Origin: Tepidamorphaceae bacterium
Lineage (GTDB): Bacteria > Pseudomonadota > Alphaproteobacteria > Rhizobiales > Tepidamorphaceae
Assembly: GCA_028279445.1 (NCBI GenBank)
Contig: JANQNT010000009.1
Span: 1-50,103, forward strand
Direction: 5' to 3'
Length of the DNA: 50,103 bases
Below, piece by piece: positions 43,935-50,103 of the stretch. Positions within the stretch are counted from its first letter, which is position 1. Every line of letters starts with the position of its first letter. The position numbers and the translations under genes are program-made. A model generated the notes under the pieces. The model saw only the letters and a list, made by a program, of their open reading frames with translations. It was not told the origin of the DNA and ran no database searches.

Positions 43935-44528
43935 ATGTCCTTCGACGTCTTTCTCGCATTGCTGGTCTTCGCCTTGGTCGCCTCGATCACGCCGGGGCCG
44001 AACAACTTCATGCTGCTGGCTTCCGGCGTGAATTTCGGCTTCGCGCGCACGCTGCCGCACATGTTCGGGATCATGGGCGGGTTCTTCGTGCTGCTGATCG
44101 CCGTCGGGTTCGGGCTTGGCGCGCTGATCCAGACCTTCCCGGTGATGCATCTGGTGCTCAAGGTGCTGGGCGGTGGATACCTGCTCTATCTCGCCTGGCG
44201 CATCGCCATGTCCCGCTCCATGGGCAAGGCCGGCAACTCCGCGCGCCCGATGACATTCCTGGAGGCGGCCGCCTTCCAGTGGGTCAACCCGAAGGCCTGG
44301 ATGATGGCGGTGACGGCGATGGCGATCTACACCAACCCCGAAAACCACTCCGTGTCGGTGCTGCTGGTCGGCGTGGCCTTCAGCCTGGTCAACCTGCCAA
44401 GCGTTTCGGTGTGGGCCGGCTTCGGGGTGGCGCTGCGCGGTTTCCTCGCCGATCCGGTGCGGCTGAAATGGTTCAACATCGCCATGGGCGTTGCCCTGGC
44501 GCTGACGCTGATCCCGATGTTGCGCTAA
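43935..44528 (+). CDS. LysE/RhtB-family amino acid exporter
   Basis: The 197-residue membrane protein has the family start FLALLVFALVASITPGPNNFMLLASGVNFGF and the central block AAAFQWVNPKAWMMAV, with about six membrane helices. LysE/RhtB proteins export amino acids. Together with the EamA gene, it makes two likely exporters within the ilv region. Its TAA stop and the stop of the convergent DUF2269 gene share the four bases CTAA. Confidence 0.92.
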   Translation: MSFDVFLALLVFALVASITPGPNNFMLLASGVNFGFARTLPHMFGIMGGFFVLLIAVGFGLGALIQTFPVMHLVLKVLGGGYLLYLAWRIAMSRSMGKAGNSARPMTFLEAAAFQWVNPKAWMMAVTAMAIYTNPENHSVSVLLVGVAFSLVNLPSVSVWAGFGVALRGFLADPVRLKWFNIAMGVALALTLIPMLR

Positions 44529-45001
44529 GCGAAAAATGCAAAGTAGGGGCGGTTGAGCATCAGTGCGACGATGCCGAGCATGGCGAAGAAGGCCGGCACG
44601 CCGCAGGCGAACCAGATGCGGAACAGCCTGAAATAGTCTGCTGGCAGGTCACCGCCCGAGGCAAGTGCTGCGCGCGCCATGTCGCGCATGCGCACCTGGA
44701 TAATCAGCACCGGCAGCCACAGCGCGCCGATAACGATATAGAGCAGGATCGAGACAAGCAGCCAGCCATCGCTCAACGGCCAGCCGATCATCAGCGCCAG
44801 CGCCACGCCGGTGACCGGCTGTACGATCACCGCGGTTGCCGTGAACAGCGCATCCGCCCGCACAACCGTGCCGGAGACATGGGCGATTGCCGCCACGTCG
44901 CGCGACAGGTGCGCCATCAGCATGAAGAAGGCGATGCCCACACCGGTGCCGAACAGCACGATGGCGCCCATCACATGAACGAAGCGCAGCAGTTCTTCCA
45001 T
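44525..45001 (-). CDS. DUF2269 family membrane protein
   Basis: The 158-residue product has four membrane helices and begins EELLRFVHVMGAIVLFGTGVGIAFFMLMAHLS, the DUF2269 pattern; later blocks are TAVIVQPVTGVALALMIGWPL and ILLYIVIGALWLPVLIIQVRMRDMA. The function is unknown. It starts two bases after the stop of the upstream SDR-DoxX gene and is surely co-transcribed with it. Confidence 0.88.
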   Translation of the reverse strand: MEELLRFVHVMGAIVLFGTGVGIAFFMLMAHLSRDVAAIAHVSGTVVRADALFTATAVIVQPVTGVALALMIGWPLSDGWLLVSILLYIVIGALWLPVLIIQVRMRDMARAALASGGDLPADYFRLFRIWFACGVPAFFAMLGIVALMLNRPYFAFFA

Positions 45002-45003
45002 GG

Positions 45004-46296
45004 TCAGCGCTCGCGCAGGATGGCGAGCCCGGCGCAGGCGAGCAGGATTTGCGGCAGCACTTTCAGATACGGGCCCAGAGGGTCGATCCACAATCGCGGC
45101 GCGAGCGCCGTGCCGCCGGCCAGATACGCGAGACTGACCGCGATCATGGCCATCAGCGCGACCCGCGCGATGCGTTCGATCGCGACGCCCAGCCCTAAGG
45201 CAAAGTCGAGCGCGACGGTGGCGACAAGAATGTTCGTCGCGGTCCGTGGCGTGAAGCCCGCCGCCACCAGGTGTGCCAACGAGTCGTTGTGGTTGATCAG
45301 TGCGATGATCCCCGTCGCCAGCCAGAACACCGACAGCGTTGCAAGCAGCGGGAACTTGAGCAGCCACAGCCGTGCCGCCCACAGGTCGTGCGCGCCGGCG
45401 GGGTTGTCGCGCAGGGTTTCGTCGAGGCTGGCGAAAGCGCGCTCGGCGGGTTCCTTCGCCGTGACACCGTCGGCCATGATCGAGAGGGCGGTGCTGCGCA
45501 GCGGCGAGCGCCATCCCAACCGGCCCAGCCAATCGGCGATGCGCGCCGTCAACCCGACCAGCAAAGCAGGCACGCGGATCACGAGCGCGGGCGGCAGGCC
45601 GAGCCAGGCGCGGTGGCGGGCGACGAGATCGCCAAGCGTCATGGTCTGCGGATGAGCCAGCTCCAGATCGCTTCCCGGCGCGATGTCGCCGCTGAGCGCA
45701 TCGGACACGGCCGCTGCCACATCCGCCAGCGCGACTGTCTGCACCGGGCTGCCGGCATGGGCGATCGGCGTCACCAGGGGAAATGCGGCGAGGCCGCGGA
45801 TCAGGGCGGTGCCGCCATGGGCGTTGCGCCCCACCACCAGCGATGGCCGCAGGATGACGGACGCGATTGGCGATGCCGCCAGCGCCTCGTCGGCGGCGCG
45901 TTTGGTTGCGAGGAACGCGCTCTCGCCACGGCCCATGTCGGTGCGCGCCGAGATCTGCACGATCAGGCGCACGCCTTGCGCCTCGGCCACCATGTAGAGC
46001 GCCGTCATGGCGTCTTGTTGCACGGCGGTGACGTTGTCACGGGCGCCGTCCTGCAGCGCGCCGGCGCAGTTGACCACCGTGTCGATGCCATCGAGCAATT
46101 CCCGCCAGTCCTCCGGCCGGGTCAGCCGGGCGATGTCGGCCCGGCGCCAATCGGCCTGCGGCAGGCTGGTGCCGGCCCGGGCGATGTCGCGGGCGACCCC
46201 ATGCACCGCATGACCGTCGGCCAGCAGCCGGCGGCAGACCGCCTGGCCGATGAAGCCGCTGGCGCCGAGGACCAGAACGCTCCTGAAATCTGTCAT
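45004..46296 (-). CDS. NAD(P)-binding SDR protein with DoxX-like membrane domain
   Basis: The 430-residue product joins an extended SDR/NmrA-like domain (SVLVLGASGFIGQAVCRRLLADGHAVHGVAR, about residues 5-270, without a clear YxxxK) to a C-terminal region with about four membrane helices (LWLLKFPLLATLSVFWLATGIIALI onward) of the DoxX-like type. This fusion is known in bacteria as an atypical SDR related to the NDUFA9 group; its reaction is not established. The ATG at 46296 fits the Rossmann start. It forms an operon with the DUF2269 gene. Confidence 0.85.
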   Translation of the reverse strand: MTDFRSVLVLGASGFIGQAVCRRLLADGHAVHGVARDIARAGTSLPQADWRRADIARLTRPEDWRELLDGIDTVVNCAGALQDGARDNVTAVQQDAMTALYMVAEAQGVRLIVQISARTDMGRGESAFLATKRAADEALAASPIASVILRPSLVVGRNAHGGTALIRGLAAFPLVTPIAHAGSPVQTVALADVAAAVSDALSGDIAPGSDLELAHPQTMTLGDLVARHRAWLGLPPALVIRVPALLVGLTARIADWLGRLGWRSPLRSTALSIMADGVTAKEPAERAFASLDETLRDNPAGAHDLWAARLWLLKFPLLATLSVFWLATGIIALINHNDSLAHLVAAGFTPRTATNILVATVALDFALGLGVAIERIARVALMAMIAVSLAYLAGGTALAPRLWIDPLGPYLKVLPQILLACAGLAILRER

Positions 46297-46368
46297 GGAC
46301 CGGAAGGTAACGTGGTTGCGCTGTCGCACCAATCGCCCGGACCCGCCGAATCTGCGAAGACTGCGCCC

Positions 46369-47484
46369 ATGGCCTATTCCAGCGAACAGGATGCCGCGCT
46401 CAAGGCGGTCGCCGACTGGCTCAAGCAGCCGAACCGGCAGCAGGTGTTCCGCCTGTTCGGCTATGCGGGCACGGGCAAGACGACGCTGGCGCGGCGTATC
46501 GCCGAGGATGTCGACGGCAAGGTGCAGTTCGCCGCCTTCACCGGCAAGGCGGCGCAGGTACTGCGGGCGCGCGGCGCCACCAACGCGCGCACCATCCACT
46601 CGCTGATTTACCGGCCGCGCGGCGAGGAGGCCGATGAGGAGACCGGCGATGTGTCGCCGACGTTCTCGCTCAACCGCTCCTCGCCGGTGAGCGAGGCAAA
46701 GCTGATCATCGTCGACGAATGCTCCATGGTGGACGAGGCGCTGGGCCGCGATCTGCTCTCCTTCGGTACGCCGGTGCTGGTACTCGGCGATCCGGGGCAG
46801 TTGCCGCCGGTGTCGGGCGGCGGCTTCTTCACCGAGGCCGAGCCGGACATGATGCTCACCGAAATCCACCGTCAGGCGCAGGGCAACCCGATCGTGGAAC
46901 TGGCCCGGCAGGTGCGCGAGGGCGAAGAGCTCAGCCACGGCGCGTACGGCGACAGCCTGGTGGTTTCGCGCCAGGACGTACCGCAGGAGCGTGTGCCCGG
47001 CGCCGATCAGGTGCTGGTTGGCATCAACCGCACCCGCCACCGCTACAACCGCCGGCTGCGCGAGATCGCCGGCTTCGAGGAGCCGTTGCCGTGTTCCGGC
47101 GACCGGCTGGTGTGCCTGAGGAACGATCCCAAGAAGGGGCTGTTGAACGGCTCGCTATGGACGGTGATGAGCGCGCCGCGCACCGTGCGCAAGGCACTCA
47201 GCATGATCGTCCAGTCCGACGATGACGGCATCGACCGCACGGTGGCCAAGGTGAAGGTGCTGCGCGAGGTGTTCGAGGCGCCGGAGGCGGAGATTGCCTG
47301 GCAGGTGCGCCGGCGCCACGACGAGTTCGATTTCGGCTACGCGCTGACCGTGCACAAGGCGCAAGGCTCGCAGTGGAACGATGTGGTGGTGTTCGACGAG
47401 AGCTTTGCCTTCCGCGAACACCGCGCCCGCTGGCTCTATACGGCGATTACGCGCGCCGCGGAACGGGTTATGATCGTTCGCTAG
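46369..47484 (+). CDS. RecD-like ATP-dependent DNA helicase
   Basis: The 371-residue product is a compact superfamily 1B-type helicase: Walker A GYAGTGKTTL (about residues 32-41), AAFTGKAAQVLRARGATNARTIHSLIY, Walker B LIIVDECSMVD, GDPGQLPPVSGGGFF, EIHRQAQGNPI and the C-terminal UvrD-like block YALTVHKAQGSQWNDVVVFDE with LYTAITRAAERVMIV. It lacks the N-terminal RecD2 domains, so it resembles phage Dda or the short RecD-like ATPases of proteobacteria. It diverges from the SDR-DoxX gene with 72 bases between the starts. Confidence 0.9.
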   Translation: MAYSSEQDAALKAVADWLKQPNRQQVFRLFGYAGTGKTTLARRIAEDVDGKVQFAAFTGKAAQVLRARGATNARTIHSLIYRPRGEEADEETGDVSPTFSLNRSSPVSEAKLIIVDECSMVDEALGRDLLSFGTPVLVLGDPGQLPPVSGGGFFTEAEPDMMLTEIHRQAQGNPIVELARQVREGEELSHGAYGDSLVVSRQDVPQERVPGADQVLVGINRTRHRYNRRLREIAGFEEPLPCSGDRLVCLRNDPKKGLLNGSLWTVMSAPRTVRKALSMIVQSDDDGIDRTVAKVKVLREVFEAPEAEIAWQVRRRHDEFDFGYALTVHKAQGSQWNDVVVFDESFAFREHRARWLYTAITRAAERVMIVR

Positions 47485-47565
47485 CGCGACATCAGGAGTG
47501 AGGCGAAGCCGAACGGGAGCCGGTTTTCCGCCCGGATGCCGCGCAAAAACGAATGTGGGTTCGCT

Positions 47566-48315
47566 ATGGGCAACGGCACGGCGATCATCACCGGCGGGTC
47601 GCGCGGCATCGGCGCCGCGACGGCGCGGCTTGCGGCTGCGGCCGGCTGGGATGTCTGCGTCAACTACGCACGCTCGGACAAGGCGGCGCAGGCGATCGTT
47701 GCTGAGGTGGAGGCCACCGGCGCCCGGGGGCTTGCCGTGCAGGCGGATGTCGCCGAGGAGGCCGACATTCTGCACCTGTTCGATACGGCGGCCGAGCAAC
47801 TCGGGCCTGTCACAGCGCTGGTCAACAATGCCGGCGTGATCGCCCCACAGATGCGGTTCGCCGAGATGAGCGCCGAGCGCATCGCACGCATCCTGGCGGT
47901 CAACACCTATGGCGCGCTGTTGTGCGCCCGCGAGGCGGTGCGCCGCATGGCGAAATCGCGTGGAGGGCAGGGTGGTGTCATCGTCAACGTGTCCTCCATG
48001 GCCGCGCGGCTGGGTTCGCCGAACGAATATGTCGACTACGCGGCGTCCAAGGGTGCGATCGACACGCTGACCGTGGGGCTGGCGAAGGAAGTCGGCAACG
48101 AGGGTATCCGCGTCAACGCAGTGCGGCCGGGGCTGATCGACACGGACATCCACGCCGATGGCGGCGCGCCGGACCGCGCCCATCGGCTGGGCGTATCAAC
48201 GCCCATGGGCCGCGCCGGCACGGCGGAGGAGGTGGCTGAGACGATTGTTTGGCTGATGTCGGAGAAAAGCGCCTATGTGACGGGGGCGTGCATCGATGTT
48301 TCGGGGGGCAGGTGA
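47566..48315 (+). CDS. SDR family oxidoreductase
   Basis: This classical short-chain dehydrogenase has 249 residues, with the cofactor motif TGGSRGIGAATA, NNAG at the end of strand 4, the catalytic Ser in VNVSSMAARLG, Tyr-x3-Lys (YAASKGAI) and the C-terminal ACIDVSGGR. Arg after the first Gly pair suggests NADP(H). The substrate is unknown. The start could be ATG 47566 or 47536; neither has a strong ribosome binding site. It follows the helicase by 81 bases. Confidence 0.9.
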   Translation: MGNGTAIITGGSRGIGAATARLAAAAGWDVCVNYARSDKAAQAIVAEVEATGARGLAVQADVAEEADILHLFDTAAEQLGPVTALVNNAGVIAPQMRFAEMSAERIARILAVNTYGALLCAREAVRRMAKSRGGQGGVIVNVSSMAARLGSPNEYVDYAASKGAIDTLTVGLAKEVGNEGIRVNAVRPGLIDTDIHADGGAPDRAHRLGVSTPMGRAGTAEEVAETIVWLMSEKSAYVTGACIDVSGGR

Positions 48316-48347
48316 AGGGAGTTCGCTGCATCGCCGCAAACCAAAGT

Positions 48348-48469
48348 CGTCACCCCGGACAGCGCGCCCGCGCGTGATCCGGGGTCCATGCTGAGTTCCC
48401 GCAGATACACCGGTTACGAGTCATTCTCGGCGGTCGCCCCATGGACCCCGGATCAAGTCCGGGGTGACG
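48348..48469. repeat. Palindromic intergenic element (CGTCACCCCGGA type)
   Basis: CGTCACCCCGGAC (48348-48360) pairs with GTCCGGGGTGACG (48457-48469), and TGATCCGGGGTCCATG (48375-48390) pairs with CATGGACCCCGGATCA (48440-48455). The left arm has an extra 14-base GC palindrome, where the right arm has a single A. Repeats of this look (GTCACCCCGG...CCGGGGTCCATG) are, from memory, frequent in alphaproteobacteria. It fills most of the gap after the SDR gene. Confidence 0.75.
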
Positions 48470-48525
48470 CGGAGAGCAAGGCACGGCGGCGGACCACCCA
48501 AAGGCCGTCACCTGGTCACTTTCTG

Positions 48526-48556
48526 CGTCACTCCGGCGAAAGCCGGGGGCCAGTGC
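48526..48556. repeat. Partial copy of a TCACTCCGGCGAAAGCCGG repeat
   Basis: The segment CACTCCGGCGAAAGCCGGGG followed by GCCAGTG matches a common proteobacterial intergenic repeat recalled from memory. It has a CCGGC-GAAA-GCCGG hairpin. The rest of 48557-48680 shows nothing I can name. Confidence 0.5.
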
Positions 48557-48685
48557 GGTATGACGGGATCACACCGGCGTGCCGGGGGTAGGGCAGAGTT
48601 CCCCGGCGGTCGCCCGGATGAAACCACATCTTCACCCGCGCCGGCCTTTCGATCCTGTCCGGGTTCTCCAAGACGACAACCCTCC

Positions 48686-48733
48686 TTGACCCAATATGCT
48701 TGTTCCGCTAAGTCACCGTACCGAACGGTACGG
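48686..48733 (+). promoter_or_regulatory. Promoter region with a palindromic operator before the TetR gene
   Basis: TTGACC (48686-48691) with a 17-base spacer reaches TAAGTC (48709-48714), a weak -10. Directly downstream is the palindrome CCGTACCG-AA-CGGTACGG (48716-48733), 32 bases before the TetR start. Its place over the transcription start is what is expected of an autorepressed TetR gene. Confidence 0.6.
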
Positions 48734-48765
48734 TACGCTCCATATGGAGTGGCGAGTGAGGCGGG

Positions 48766-49491
48766 ATGCTCAAGGCGGGGCAGGAACGGTCGGTGGCGCA
48801 GGCAAGACGGGCAGGTGTGGGACGTGGTTCGGGGGCGGTGAAGGCCACCGCCCGCGTCGATGCCCCCTTCTCCCCACGCCAGCGCGAGGTGCTCGAAGTG
48901 GCGCTGCGGCTGCTTGTCGAGGGCGGTGACAAGGCGCTGACCACATCCGCGCTGGCCTCTGCCGCCAACTGTTCCAAGGAGAGCCTCTACAAATGGTTCG
49001 GCGACCGTGACGAGCTGCTCGCGGCGGTCGTGACGCACCAGGCGAGCAAGGTGCGCTTCATCGACGAGCAGGCGCCGCCGGCGACCGCGGACGACTTCGT
49101 CATTGCCCTCAGGGGCTTCGCCGAAGACCTGCTGAGCGTGTTGTTCTCCGACACCTCGCTGGCGCTGAACAGGCTTGCGACCGGCTCGGTGACGGGCGAG
49201 GCGCAGGGCCTCGGCGCGGTGCTGCTGGAGCGCGGCAAGCAGCGTATCGAGGGTCGCGCCAAGCGCCTGCTGGATGCCGGCCGTGCGCTCGGCGCGATCT
49301 CCTTCGACGATGCCGATGCGGCTTACGGCGATCTCTATGGATTGATTCTGGGCGATGCCCATATGCGCGCGCTGCTTGGCGACGTGCCGCCGCGCCGCCG
49401 GACCGATATCTCGCGGCGCGCAAAGGGCGCCATCGACCGGTTTCTCAACCTCTACGCGGGGCATGAGCGCGCCGCGTCGAAACGCACATGA
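48766..49491 (+). CDS. TetR-family transcriptional regulator
   Basis: The 241-residue product has a TetR helix-turn-helix (RQREVLEVALRLLVEGGDKALTTSALASAANCSKESLYKWFGDRDELLAAVV, about residues 38-90) and a ligand-binding C-terminal domain. The first ~30 residues are basic and not conserved, so a later start (for example a GTG at 48838) is possible. It ends 20 bases before ilvC, which puts the two in one transcript and suggests that it tunes ilvC. A perfect palindrome lies just upstream. Confidence 0.9.
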   Translation: MLKAGQERSVAQARRAGVGRGSGAVKATARVDAPFSPRQREVLEVALRLLVEGGDKALTTSALASAANCSKESLYKWFGDRDELLAAVVTHQASKVRFIDEQAPPATADDFVIALRGFAEDLLSVLFSDTSLALNRLATGSVTGEAQGLGAVLLERGKQRIEGRAKRLLDAGRALGAISFDDADAAYGDLYGLILGDAHMRALLGDVPPRRRTDISRRAKGAIDRFLNLYAGHERAASKRT

Positions 49492-49511
49492 ACCACGAAA
49501 GGACCAAGTGA

Positions 49512-50103
<592 letters not shown>

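Overview
The window looks like a chromosomal segment of a GC-rich alphaproteobacterium of the Hyphomicrobiales (Rhizobiales) type. The evidence is the gene order bamD-recN-ligA, the cluster thyA-folA-hflK-hflC-DUF2065-degP-serB-miaA followed at a distance by ilvB/ilvH/ilvC, a permuted two-piece tmRNA, an SspB-alpha adaptor, the fumC-DUF4169-ribbon-helix-helix operon, and several palindromic intergenic repeats of kinds I recognise from rhizobial genomes. I saw no phage, insertion sequence, CRISPR array or tRNA gene. Most of the window is housekeeping.

Layout. 0.2-5.2 kb: outer-membrane assembly lipoprotein BamD, then RecN and DNA ligase LigA. 5.2-12.8 kb, minus strand: an X-Pro aminopeptidase, PrmA, a UvrD/PcrA helicase, a ClC chloride channel with CBS domains and a hotdog thioesterase. 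12.9-18.3 kb: an FAD-linked D-lactate dehydrogenase-like oxidase and a large AsmA protein. 18.3-21.4 kb, minus strand: ssrA (tmRNA), sspB, fumC, DUF4169 and a ribbon-helix-helix protein. 21.5-22.6 kb: DUF2853 and a Tat-exported YHS protein, each followed by a clear terminator. 22.7-23.0 kb: a structured intergenic element closed by a perfect 53-bp inverted repeat. 23.0-30.4 kb: nucleotide synthesis (thyA, folA), membrane and periplasmic proteolysis (hflKC, degP), serB and miaA.

30.4-38.6 kb is an accessory-looking block lying between miaA and the ilv genes: a second YHS protein, a fasciclin-domain protein with an ECF sigma/anti-sigma pair of the SigK/RskA kind, a secreted peptide made of 15-residue CxxC repeats, a His-rich protein of unknown function, a small secreted protein, DUF3147, and a GbsR-like regulator fused translationally to a cyanide-insensitive-type cytochrome bd oxidase (cydAB).

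38.6-50.1 kb carries branched-chain amino acid synthesis. An ilv leader peptide with an intrinsic terminator precedes ilvB; ilvH and the 5' part of ilvC follow, interleaved with two small-molecule exporters, a glutathione S-transferase, a class IV aminotransferase, SDR proteins, a RecD-like helicase and a TetR regulator with a palindromic candidate operator. The window ends inside ilvC.

The observations most worth checking are the cysteine-repeat peptide and its His-rich neighbour, the 53-bp inverted-repeat element before thyA, the adjacency of ssrA and sspB, the SigK/RskA/fasciclin locus with a visible ECF promoter, the ilv attenuator, and a 14-nt repeat (TCGATACAGCCTAG) found in four gene gaps.
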